Assembly (NCBI GenBank): GCA_964538565.1
Contig: CAZIGW010000156.1
Coordinates: forward strand, 1-17,982
Length of the DNA: 17,982 bases
Direction of reading: 5' to 3'
Source: CAYVBN01 sp964538565
Lineage (GTDB): Bacteria > Pseudomonadota > Alphaproteobacteria > Rhizobiales > Xanthobacteraceae
The position numbers and the translations under genes are program-made. This document shows, piece after piece, positions 1-8,336 of this stretch (the first letter of the stretch is position 1; each line of letters opens with the position of its first letter). Under the pieces are notes generated by a model. It worked only from the letters and a program-made list of their open reading frames with translations. It searched no databases and had not been told where the DNA came from.

Positions 1-1033
1 CGGCGTCCATGCTCGGGCCGCGGCCGGCCGGGTCGAGCGTGATGATGGTGAAGAGCTTGTCGCGTGGGCCGGCGATGAAGAGCTGAAGCTGGCTGTGCTG
101 ATCGACCGGGCCGAGCGCGGCGAGCGGGGTCGTCCCCTTCCCGTCCTTGCCGAGACTTTCCGCCCAGAGCTGGACGTACCAGCGGGTGAAGCGCTCGAGC
201 CGGTCGGCGTACGCCATGAGCACGGCGATCGGTTTCTCCGGCGCGAGCGCGACGGCGAGCGCAGCCCCCACGCAGGCCGGGATGTCGGCCGGCGCGGCGC
301 CGGCGAGGACCGGCGCAAGCGCCTTGGCGGCCCCGGCGCGCACGGCCGCGACGTCGAGGCCGAGCACCGCCGCCGGCAGCAGGCCGACGTTGGTCAGGAC
401 GGAGAAGCGGCCGCCGACGCCCGGATCGTGATCGAGCAGCGCGATGCCGTGCGCCGCGCAGAGCTCGCGCAAACCGTTGCGCTTGCCCGGCTTGTCGGGC
501 TCCGACAGGCCGAGGAAGATTTCACCCGTTCGTTCGCCGAGGCCCGCCTGCTTGACGGCGGCGAGCGCCGCGACCGTCTGCATCAGCGTCTCGGCGGTCG
601 CGCCGGACTTGGAGATGGCGACGAAGCGCGTCGTCGCCAGCGGCAGGTGCGCGAGCAGCGAGGAAAAGGTCTCCGGATCGAGGTTGTCGATGAAGTGAAG
701 ACGCGGGCCTTCGCGCAGGAGCGAGACGCCCGGAACCGCATACCCGGCGAGCTGCGCCAGCGTCTGCCCGCCGAGGCTCGACCCGCCGGTGCCGAGGATG
801 ACGACGTCGCTCGCGCCCGCCGTGAGCTTTCCGGCCGCCCCGGTGATGCCGGCGAGGTCGTCGCGTCTTTCCGGCAGGCGCAGGAGCGGCAAGCCGCCGT
901 CGGCGTGCCGGGACCTGAGCCAGGACACCGCCTCTGCGGAGCGGGCGAGTGCCTCGCCGAGCGCCGCCGCCGACACGCCGTGGCGGCCGACGCGTTCGGC
1001 GCGCGCAAACTCGATGGATTGAATCAGAGACAT
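1..1033 (-). CDS. pgi: Glucose-6-phosphate isomerase, C-terminus cut by window edge
   Basis: Interconverts glucose-6-phosphate and fructose-6-phosphate in the cytoplasm (glycolysis and gluconeogenesis). The frame from ATG at 1031-1033 stays open to base 1, giving about 343 residues; the C-terminal part lies outside the window. Visible motifs are the sugar-isomerase-fold loop GTGGSSLGGQ at about residues 81-90, the phosphate-binding SKSGATAET at about 141-149, and the Pgi family signature DPGVGGRFSVLT at about 203-214. The second Pgi signature, expected nearer the C-terminus, is not in view. A GGAG ribosome-binding site sits 6 bases before the ATG, inside a hairpin (1035-1057). The gene lies 45 bases after the second M16 gene on the same strand, so it could be the tail of that operon or have its own promoter. 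The family call is firm because both the motifs and the surrounding sequence match. Confidence 0.93.
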   Translation of the reverse strand, partial: MSLIQSIEFARAERVGRHGVSAAALGEALARSAEAVSWLRSRHADGGLPLLRLPERRDDLAGITGAAGKLTAGASDVVILGTGGSSLGGQTLAQLAGYAVPGVSLLREGPRLHFIDNLDPETFSSLLAHLPLATTRFVAISKSGATAETLMQTVAALAAVKQAGLGERTGEIFLGLSEPDKPGKRNGLRELCAAHGIALLDHDPGVGGRFSVLTNVGLLPAAVLGLDVAAVRAGAAKALAPVLAGAAPADIPACVGAALAVALAPEKPIAVLMAYADRLERFTRWYVQLWAESLGKDGKGTTPLAALGPVDQHSQLQLFIAGPRDKLFTIITLDPAGRGPSMDA

Positions 1034-1034
1034 C

Positions 1035-1057
1035 GGGCACTCCGGAAGGGAGTGTCC
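1035..1057 (-). promoter_or_regulatory. Hairpin overlapping the pgi ribosome-binding site
   Basis: On the minus strand a 9-base arm (1057-1049) pairs with a second 9-base arm (1043-1035) across a 5-base loop. One pair is G-U. The 3' arm contains the GGAG Shine-Dalgarno of pgi and ends one base before the ATG. No U-tract follows, so a plain intrinsic terminator is less likely than a translation-modulating structure or chance pairing. The pairing is seen directly; the function is inference. Confidence 0.4.
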
Positions 1058-1078
1058 AAACTAGATCAGCCGGGTGGG

Positions 1079-2509
1079 CTAATCCAGCGGCGCGGGCGCA
1101 CTGCCCCGCAGCGCCGCCGCGGGCGTCGGCTTCACGGGGGTTGCGCCCGGCACGGTCTCCTTCGTGGTGTCCTTGGCCAGCAGGGCCGCCGGCCGGCCGA
1201 CGGTCGCGACCAGCATGCGCCCGTCGAGCAGGCGCTTCGAGACCCGCTTCACGTCGTCCATGCCGACGGCGTCGATCAGACCGTTGCGCTTCTTGATGTA
1301 GTCGATGCCGAGCTTGTCGATCTGCATCTGCACGAGCTGGCTGGCGATCTTGGTCGACGTGTCGAAGCGCAGCGCGAACGATCCCTTCAGGAACGACTTG
1401 GCCTTGTCGAGCTCCTCCTGCGTGGGGCCGGTTTCGGCGAGGCGCCGGATTTCGTTCTCGACCACGTCGAGCGTTTCGCCGGCGCGGTCGGCGCGCGTCG
1501 CGGTGGCGGTCATGAACAGCGCCGCGTGCTGCAGCGGCACCAGCGTGCTGAAGACCGAATAGGCAAGGCCGCGCTCCTCGCGTACCTCGCGGTAGAGCCG
1601 CGAGGAGAACGAGCCGCCGCCGAGGATGTGGTTGACCACGTAGGCCGCCATGAAATCCGGGTCGTCGCGCCGCAACCCGGCGCCGCCGATCATGAGGACC
1701 GTCTGCGGCACGTCGAGGTCGATCGACACGCGCTCGCCGAGGCCGTGCGGCGCGATCGTCGGCACCGGCGTGAGCTCGGCCTTGGCGGGCAGGTCGCCGA
1801 ACACCTTGTCGACCAGGGCGCCGGCGGCAGCGGCGTCGATGTTGCCAACGATGCCGACCTTCAGCGTCTCGCGCGCCAGCACGCGGCGGGCGTAGGCGCG
1901 CAGGTCGCCGGCCGTGATGGTGGGGACGGATTCGAGCGTGCCGCGCGGCGGATGGGCATAGGGATGGCCGGCGAAGGCCGTCGCCCACCAGCGATTGCTC
2001 GCCAGGTCGTTCGGACTGGTGCTTTGCCGCCGCAGGATCGACAGCTCCTGGCCGCGAATCCGCTCCACCGCGTCGGCGTCGAAGCGCGGGGCGGTCAGCG
2101 CCAGCTTGAGCAGCGTGGCGGCCTCTTCTTCGTTCTCGACGAGGGTGCGCAGCGAACCGTTGATGTAGTCGCGGGTGGCGCTGAATCCGAGCTCGATCGC
2201 TTTCGCCTCGACCCGCTCATGGTAGGCCTTGGAATCGAGATCGCCGGCGCCCTCGTCGAGCAGGTCGACCATCATCGAGGCGACGCCGGGCTTGCCGGCC
2301 GGATCCTGGCTCGCCCCGCCCTGGAAGGCGAAGTCCATGGCGATGAGCGGAACGGAGGGCTCGCGCACGAGCCAGAGCTCGATGCCGCGCGGACTGACGA
2401 CGCGCTCGATGTTGGTGGCGTGCGCCGGCGTGAGATTCCAGGAGGCGACCAGCATGGCGGCGAGCACGAGCCCGCGCCGGGTCGTGCGTCTCAGGGTCGA
2501 AAACCTCAC
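1079..2509 (-). CDS. M16-family peptidase homologue lacking the zinc motif (partner subunit)
   Basis: Encodes 476 residues starting at GTG 2507-2509. This start is preferred over longer options because a strong GAGGAG ribosome-binding site lies 7-8 bases upstream and because GTG overlaps the upstream gene's TGA as GTGA, a translational-coupling arrangement. The N-terminus is a signal peptide (hydrophobic LVLAAMLVA core, likely cleavage after AHA near residue 24), so the product is probably periplasmic. The place where M16 enzymes carry HxxEH reads GVASMMVDLL, so zinc ligands and catalytic Glu are absent. The C-terminal half keeps the R/Y-type segment SSRLYREVREERGLAYS that shapes the substrate pocket. 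In the M16B family, such active/inactive pairs form heterodimers, and that is the inferred role beside the HFLEH protein upstream. The stop codon is TAG. Confidence 0.88.
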   Translation of the reverse strand: MRFSTLRRTTRRGLVLAAMLVASWNLTPAHATNIERVVSPRGIELWLVREPSVPLIAMDFAFQGGASQDPAGKPGVASMMVDLLDEGAGDLDSKAYHERVEAKAIELGFSATRDYINGSLRTLVENEEEAATLLKLALTAPRFDADAVERIRGQELSILRRQSTSPNDLASNRWWATAFAGHPYAHPPRGTLESVPTITAGDLRAYARRVLARETLKVGIVGNIDAAAAGALVDKVFGDLPAKAELTPVPTIAPHGLGERVSIDLDVPQTVLMIGGAGLRRDDPDFMAAYVVNHILGGGSFSSRLYREVREERGLAYSVFSTLVPLQHAALFMTATATRADRAGETLDVVENEIRRLAETGPTQEELDKAKSFLKGSFALRFDTSTKIASQLVQMQIDKLGIDYIKKRNGLIDAVGMDDVKRVSKRLLDGRMLVATVGRPAALLAKDTTKETVPGATPVKPTPAAALRGSAPAPLD

Positions 2510-3984
2510 GAGCGTTTCTCCTCGTTCATCGCGTTCTTCTCGTTGTCGCGATTCTGCTCGTCGATGTTGGCCGGTCCTTTGACCAAGTAGCCCGTGACCG
2601 ATCGGCGCAGGTCGAGCCATCGCCGCGCCGCGTCCTGAACCGCGTCGGCCGAGACGGTGCGAATGCGCTCGGGCCATGTCCGCACCTTGTCGACGGTCAG
2701 ACCGGTGGTCAGCGCCACGCCGTACCATCGGGCAAGCGTCGCCTGATTGTCCTGCGCATAGACCGCGTCGGCGATCATGCGCGCCTTGGCGCGCGCGAGT
2801 TCGTCGCTCGTCACGCCCTTTTCGGCGACCTCGGCGACGACGGAATTAACCGCCGTTTCGAGATCGGGAAGCGAGACGCCCGGCCGCGGCGTGGCGTAGA
2901 CGCCGAAGCGCGTCGCGTCGAGCGCCGAGCCCTGGTACCAGCCGCCGGCGTTGGTGGCGAGCCCGCGATCGGCCACGAGCGTCGCGTAGAGCCGGCTGGT
3001 CGAACCGCCGCCGAGGATCTGCGCGAGAACGTCAAGCGCCTCGGCCTCGCCCGGCCTGGCGGTCGCATAGGACGGCACCAGGTAGCTGCGCTGCAGGTTG
3101 GGCTGGGCGACGCGCGGATCCGCGTAGGTCAGGTGGCGTTCGGCGACCGGTGGAGGTTCCTGCGGCCGCGCGCGCGGGCCAAGCTCGCTCCGTCGCGCCA
3201 CCTTGCCGTAGGTCTGCTCCGCCAGTTGCCGCACCTCATCCGCCGTGACGTCGCCGGCGACCACGACCACGGCGTTGTTCGGCGTGTAGAAGTGACGGTA
3301 GAAGGCGAGCGCGTCCTCGCCGTTGAGCTTCTCGATCTCCTGCCGCCAGCCGATCACCGGCTTGCCGTACGGATGATTGAGATAGAGCGCGGCGCTGATC
3401 TGCTCGCCGAGGCGCGCGTCCGGGCTGTTGGCGACGCGCTGGTTGTATTCCTCCAGCACCACGTCGCGCTCGGGCAGCACGTTCGCGTCGCTGAGCACGA
3501 GGCCGGTCATGCGGTCGGCCTCGAAGTTCATCACGGTCGCGAGATGCTCGCGTGCGACGCGCTGGTAGAAGCCCGTGTAGTCGTTCGACGTGAAGGCGTT
3601 CTCCTGGCCGCCGATGGTGGCGAGCGTCTGCGAGAAGCGCCCGGCCGGGTTCTTCGCCGTGCCCTTGAACATCAGGTGCTCGAGGAAATGCGCGATTCCC
3701 GATTTGCCGGGCGGCTCGTCGGCGGAGCCGACCTTGTACCAGATCATGTGGGTGACGACCGGGGTGCGATGGTCCGGCAGGACCACCACCTCGAGCCCGT
3801 TCGCAAGCTTGAAGTCCGCGATGGCGGGACCCGCCGCCGGCGCGTCCCTCGCGACGACCTCGGTCTTGCCGGCGACCTCGGCGCGCGCCGGCGCCCGCGC
3901 GCCGATGACGACGGCGACCGCCGCGAGAAGCACCAACCTGAATGTGAACCAAAGGGTGACGGACGCGCGTTTTGCTTGGTTCAT
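2506..3984 (-). CDS. M16-family zinc metallopeptidase (pitrilysin/processing-peptidase type), secreted
   Basis: Encodes 492 residues. An N-terminal signal peptide is visible (hydrophobic LVLLAAVAVVIGA at about 18-30, then APARAE), so export to the periplasm is likely. The inverted zinc motif HFLEH is at residues 99-103 and the third ligand Glu is at about 179 in VVLEEYNQR, exactly 76 residues after the motif Glu, as usual for M16. The second half has the GGGSTSRLYATLVADRGLA segment typical of the C-terminal M16 domain. It probably degrades peptides or unfolded envelope proteins; the substrate cannot be read from sequence. It starts 39 bases after the BamF-like gene and overlaps the next gene, an M16 homologue without the zinc site, by GTGA. 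A two-subunit enzyme is therefore likely, with this as the catalytic subunit. Confidence 0.93.
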   Translation of the reverse strand: MNQAKRASVTLWFTFRLVLLAAVAVVIGARAPARAEVAGKTEVVARDAPAAGPAIADFKLANGLEVVVLPDHRTPVVTHMIWYKVGSADEPPGKSGIAHFLEHLMFKGTAKNPAGRFSQTLATIGGQENAFTSNDYTGFYQRVAREHLATVMNFEADRMTGLVLSDANVLPERDVVLEEYNQRVANSPDARLGEQISAALYLNHPYGKPVIGWRQEIEKLNGEDALAFYRHFYTPNNAVVVVAGDVTADEVRQLAEQTYGKVARRSELGPRARPQEPPPVAERHLTYADPRVAQPNLQRSYLVPSYATARPGEAEALDVLAQILGGGSTSRLYATLVADRGLATNAGGWYQGSALDATRFGVYATPRPGVSLPDLETAVNSVVAEVAEKGVTSDELARAKARMIADAVYAQDNQATLARWYGVALTTGLTVDKVRTWPERIRTVSADAVQDAARRWLDLRRSVTGYLVKGPANIDEQNRDNEKNAMNEEKRS

Positions 3985-4023
3985 GAAATTCGCGCGCGGC
4001 TCGAGACGACGTTCGCCGCGCGC

Positions 4024-4734
4024 TTACCTCCCCGCGTTGCCCTCGGCCCGTTCGTAGAGCGTCATCGGTTTCGACGGCTCGGCCTTGGCGTTGATTCCAT
4101 ACGGCTGTTCGGGCGACGGCGTCTGATAGCCGGGCGGCGGTTCCGTCAAACTCTCGCGCGGCGGTTCTCCGGTGAATTTCGCCGTCTCTTCCTCGCTGCC
4201 GCCGAAGATCGACTTGATCGAGCTGAAGCTGAAGATGCTGTCCTTGTAGCCGAGTTCCGACGGCCGCATCGGCCCGTCTTCGCCGTCGTTGCTCTTGCCG
4301 CCGGAGCGCTTGGTGATGGCCGTGCCCTTGCGCAGCTCATCCGGTCGCAGCGGACGGGAGTCTTCCATGAAATCGTAAGGAGCGCGATTTTTCTGGGCGC
4401 GCGCGGCTTCCTTGCGCTTCTTGACATCCGGGTCGACCGGCCAGTCGGGATCCTTCACCGTGACGTCCGTTTCCGGCGGCGGAAGATCGCGAGTCGGCGG
4501 AACGACGAGCGGCGAGCGCTCGCGATAGTCGATGTTCGGTCCGTCGTTCGGACCCTTGAGGCCGAGCCCGTGCAGGAGTCCGCGCAGGAGCTTCACGTCC
4601 GGCAGTTCGTCTTCCTGGTCGTCGTCGCCGGCGAGCGCGCTTCCCACATTGCCGGCGACCAACAGGACAGCGCCGAACACGCAAGCCAGCGCGCCGCGCG
4701 TGAGCTTCCGATGGTTCGAAATGTCGAGCGGCAT
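4024..4734 (-). CDS. Exported proline-rich protein, BamF/DUF3035-like
   Basis: Encodes 236 residues from ATG 4732-4734; longer versions of this frame run into lspA and are rejected. Residues about 12-35 form a signal peptide, with likely signal peptidase I cleavage at ALA|GDDD. A Cys at residue 18 lacks a proper lipobox. The mature part is acidic and proline-rich. Residues 74-87 (SPLVVPPTRDLPPP) resemble the 'PLvvPP...LPPP' core that I associate with DUF3035, the BamF lipoprotein of the outer-membrane assembly complex in alphaproteobacteria. In other alphaproteobacteria that gene also tends to sit between lspA and M16 peptidases, as here. The homology is thus suggested by one motif and by position, and the rest of the protein is low-complexity. 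If correct, it acts at the periplasmic face of the outer membrane. It could instead be an unrelated exported protein. Confidence 0.75.
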   Translation of the reverse strand: MPLDISNHRKLTRGALACVFGAVLLVAGNVGSALAGDDDQEDELPDVKLLRGLLHGLGLKGPNDGPNIDYRERSPLVVPPTRDLPPPETDVTVKDPDWPVDPDVKKRKEAARAQKNRAPYDFMEDSRPLRPDELRKGTAITKRSGGKSNDGEDGPMRPSELGYKDSIFSFSSIKSIFGGSEEETAKFTGEPPRESLTEPPPGYQTPSPEQPYGINAKAEPSKPMTLYERAEGNAGR

Positions 4735-4801
4735 TGCGTACCGTCTCCCCGCCGTTGACGCCGTGTGGCCGCGAAGCACCCCGGCCGAATAGTGTGGAGA
4801 A

Positions 4802-5326
4802 TCAGGGCGCTTTTGCGACGCTTCCGCCGAAAAAAGATTCATACAGGAGTCCCGCCACGCCGGCAACGATGGCGGCATCGGCGAGGTTAAAGACGTACCA
4901 CTGGAAGCTCCAGGTCGCCGTCGTGACGTGGAAGAGCACGTAGTCGGCAACCGCCCCGTAGACGAGACGGTCGATGGCGTTGCCGATCGCGCCGCCGATG
5001 ATGAGGCCGAGCGACAGCGCCGTGAGCCGGGTCTTGGCGCGGGCGAGCCAGATCCACAACAGCGCGACGGCGATCGCCTTGAGGGTGAGCAGCGCCCATT
5101 GGCCGAGCGGCCCCTCCTGCTGGAACCAGCCGTAGCTGATCCCCTTGTTCCAGGTCAGCACGAGGTCCAGGAACGGCGTCACGGGCACGACCCCGCGCGC
5201 GTCCAGATGATAGGAAAACAGGAGCCAGAGCTTGACCGCCTGGTCGAACGCCGCGGCCGCGAGCGCCGCCGCCGCGCCGAGCGGTGCCAGCGGACCCCAC
5301 CAGGCCGGGTAACTAGGCACCGTCAC
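4802..5326 (-). CDS. lspA: Lipoprotein signal peptidase (signal peptidase II)
   Basis: Inner-membrane aspartyl protease that removes signal peptides from prolipoproteins after lipidation. The 174-residue product has four hydrophobic segments (about 12-37, 76-95, 103-123 and 145-165). It carries the two conserved catalytic regions: GGAIGNAIDR, with Asp at about 119, and VFNLADAAI, with Asp at about 150. The motif NKGISYGWF at about 60-68 corresponds to the usual N-x-G-x-(A/S)-(F/Y/W). The length is normal for the family. GTG at 5324-5326 is chosen because it overlaps the ileS TGA as GTGA; a second GTG two codons later (5318-5320) is equally possible, and neither has a strong ribosome-binding site. 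The ileS-lspA order is widespread in bacteria. Because of the overlap, expression probably depends on translation of the end of ileS. Confidence 0.95.
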   Translation of the reverse strand: MTVPSYPAWWGPLAPLGAAAALAAAAFDQAVKLWLLFSYHLDARGVVPVTPFLDLVLTWNKGISYGWFQQEGPLGQWALLTLKAIAVALLWIWLARAKTRLTALSLGLIIGGAIGNAIDRLVYGAVADYVLFHVTTATWSFQWYVFNLADAAIVAGVAGLLYESFFGGSVAKAP

Positions 5327-8295
5327 TCGGCCGCCCGCGACAGCGCGTCCCATTCGCGCAGCGCCTGCGCGTCGCGCGGCGTCACGTCCGGATAGTCCGG
5401 ATCCGATCCGACGCTCGGCAGGACCTTCCACGAGCGCGCGCACTTGCGTCCCGGGGCGGGCCGGAACTCGACGGCGACGCCGGGCACGTCGTCGAGGCGG
5501 AACGCGTCGGAGGGTCCCGCGCCGCGCACGACGCTCGCCGCCGACGTGATCGCCACCTCCGCCATGTCAACCCCCTCGATCGCGGCGAGCAGCGCCTCGT
5601 CGGAGACGTGAATGACCGGCGCGGCCTCGAGCGAGGCGCCGATGCGCTTCGCCGCCCGCGCCACTTCGAGCGCGCCGGTGACGACGCGGCGCACGATCCG
5701 CACCTTGCGCCATTTCTCCGCCAGCGCCTCGTCGCGCCAATGCGGCGGCACCTGCGGAAAAAGCTCGAGATGCACCGATCCGTCCTTAGAGGGATAGCGC
5801 GCGAGCCAGGCCTCCTCGGCGGTGAAGCACAGCATCGGCGCGAGCCACACGACCGTGCAGCGGAACAGATGATCGAGCACCGTCAGACAGGCCTTGCGCG
5901 TCGTCGAGGAGATCGGATCGCAGTAGAGCACGTCCTTGCGCACGTCGAAGTAGAAGGCCGAGAGGTCGACTGTCATGAAGGCGTTGAGCGTGGCGAAGAT
6001 CCGCTTGTAGTCGAAGTCCGCGTAGGACTGGCGCACCAGGGGATCGAGCTCGGCCAGCCGGTGCAGCATCAGGCGCTCGAGCTGCGGCATCGCCTCGGGC
6101 TCGACGCGGTCCTCCTCGCGGAAGTGCGCGAGATTGCCGAGCATCCAGCGCAGCGTGTTGCGCAGCTTGCGGTAGGTCTCGACCGTGGTCTTGAGGATCT
6201 CCGGGCCGATGCGCAGGTCGTCCGCGTAGTCGGACGCGCACACCCACATGCGCAGGATGTCGGCGCCCGACTGGCGCATCACGTCCTGCGGGGCGACGAC
6301 GTTGCCGAGCGACTTCGACATCTTGCGTCCGTCCTCGTCGAGGACGAATCCGTGGGTGAGCACGACGTCGTAGGGCGCGCTCCCGCGCGTGCCGCAGGAT
6401 TCGAGCAGCGAGGAATGGAACCAGCCGCGATGCTGGTCGGACCCTTCGAGATACATCACGGTGTCCGATCCGCCGTCCCGGCGCCGCCGGATGCCCGCGA
6501 GCGAGGGGAAATGCTCCGAATCCTCGAGCACGAAGGCGTGGGTCGAACCGGAATCGAACCAGACGTCGAGAATGTCGTCGACCTTCTGCCATTCGTTCGG
6601 ATCGTAGTCCGGTCCGAGAAAGCGCGCGGCGGCGCCGGTCGCGTACCAGGCGTCGGCCCCCTCCCGCTCGAACGCCTCGACGATGCGGGCGTTGACGCGT
6701 TCGTCCTTCAGGATCTCGACCGAGCCGTCGCCCTTCTCGCGCACGAACACCGTGATGGGCACGCCCCAGGCGCGCTGGCGCGAGATCACCCAGTCGGGCC
6801 GCGACTCGATCATGCCGGTGATGCGGTTTTCGCCCTGCGGCGGCACCCAGCGCGTGACCTTGATCGCCGCAAGCGCGCGATGGCGCAGCGTGTCGTCGGG
6901 CGCCGCCCGCCCATCCTGGCCGAGGATCGGCTTGTCCATGGCGATGAACCACTGCGGCGTGTTGCGGAAGATCACCGGCTTCTTCGAGCGCCACGAATGC
7001 GGATACTGGTGCTTGAGCCGCCCGCGCGCGATCAGCATTCCGGCCCCGGCGAGCGCGTCGATCACCGCATTGTTGGCGTCGCCCTTCTCGCCCTTGTCGG
7101 TGAGCACGCGCTTGCCCTTGAAGCCCGGCGCCTGGTCGGTGAAACAGCCGTCGCCGTCGACCGTGTAGGGGATCGCCGTGTTGATGCCGCGCGCCTGGAG
7201 CGCGCGCGCGTTCGCGGTCCACACCTCGAAGTCCTCGCGGCCGTGGCCGGGCGCGGTATGGACGAAGCCGGTGCCGGTGTCCTCGGTGACGTGTTCGCCG
7301 GCGAGCAGCGGAACAATGAATTCGTAATTTCCCGCGAAGCCCCTCAGGGGATGGGCGCACGTCAGTGGCGCGAGCTCGTCGGCGGGGACCGCCCTCACCT
7401 TCGCATAGACCGTGACTCTTGCCTGCTGGAACACATCCTCGGCGAGCTTGTCGGCGAGGACGAACAGATCCTTCGGCCTGGCCCAATTGTCGGCCGGCGC
7501 CTCGGTGACGCGATAGAGGCCATAGGAGATGCGCGGAGAATAGCTGATCGCGCGGTTGCCCGGGATCGTCCACGGCGTCGTCGTCCAGATGACGATCGAC
7601 GCGCCGGAGAGATCCTTCGGTCCGTTCGCGACCGGAAACTTCACCCACACGGTGTCCGACGTGTAGTCCTCGTACTCGACCTCGGCCTCGGCGAGCGCCG
7701 TCTTCTCGACCACGGACCACATCACCGGCTTGGAGCCGCGGTAGAGCGTGCCGTTGGCGGCGAACTTCATCAGTTCGCGTGCGATCTGCGCCTCGGCCGC
7801 GAAGTCCATCGTGGTGTAGGGATGGTCCCAGTCGCCCTCGACGCCGAGCCGCTTGAATTCCTCGCGCTACACGTCGATCCATTTGGCCGCGAAGGCGCGG
7901 CACTCGCGGCGGAACTCGATGAGCGGCACCGCGTCCTTGTTCCTGCCCTTGGCGCGGTATTCCTCCTCGATCTTCCACTCGATCGGCAGGCCGTGGCAGT
8001 CCCAGCCCGGCACGTAGTTCGAGTCGAAGCCCAGCATCTGCTGCGAACGCGTCACGACGTCCTTGAGGATCTTGTTGAGCGCATGGCCGATGTGGATGTT
8101 GCCGTTCGCGTAGGGCGGCCCGTCGTGCAGGACGAATTTTGCCCGGCCGCGGGCGGCGGCGCGCAGGCGCCGGTAGAGGCCGAGCTTCTCCCAGCGTTCG
8201 AGAAGCTCGGGCTCCCGCTTCGGCAGCCCCGCCCGCATGGGAAAGTCGGTCTGTGGCAAGAACAGCGTCTTGCTGTAGTCGCGCTCGTCGGCCAT
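5323..8295 (-). pseudogene. ileS: Isoleucine--tRNA ligase (IleS) with one in-frame amber codon
   Basis: Class I synthetase that charges tRNA-Ile; normally essential. The whole frame from ATG 8293-8295 to TGA 5323-5325 would encode 990 residues, a normal length. It is interrupted once, at codon 143 (TAG, 7867-7869). The upstream piece (142 residues) contains HIGH at 68-71. The downstream piece, whose first ATG is at 7809, contains KMSKS at about 658-662 (6310-6324), the editing domain and the C-terminal anticodon-binding region. The same frame continues on both sides (...AAKWIDV, stop, REEFKRLGV...) with no indel, so one base change, for example from CAG (Gln), restores the gene. Neither piece alone could charge tRNA. 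A sequencing or consensus error, a rare natural mutation, or amber suppression are the options, and error is most likely. It follows ribF by 41 bases and overlaps lspA by 4. Confidence 0.9.
7867..7869 (-). other. In-frame TAG (amber) codon inside ileS
   Basis: The minus strand reads GAC GTG TAG CGC GAG GAA. Upstream codons encode WIDV and downstream codons encode REEFKRLGVEGDW, both normal IleS sequence. TAG is one C-to-T change from CAG (Gln). TAG ends other genes in this window (cheY at 10660-10662, the second M16 gene at 1079-1081), so genome-wide recoding of TAG is unlikely. Confidence 0.95.
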
Positions 8296-8336
8296 GGGCG
8301 AGGTACTAGCAGGGCCCGCGGGCCGGAGGCAACGTC

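Noticed and set aside
95..2590. 831-codon plus-strand open frame
   Set aside because: It lies antisense to pgi and the second M16 gene, both with clear family motifs. Its translation is Arg/Ala/Gly-rich without domains, as expected for a shadow frame in GC-rich DNA.
7867..7869. TAG read as an amino acid by a genome-wide altered code
   Set aside because: TAG ends cheY and the second M16 gene at the expected protein ends, so it is an ordinary stop in this genome.
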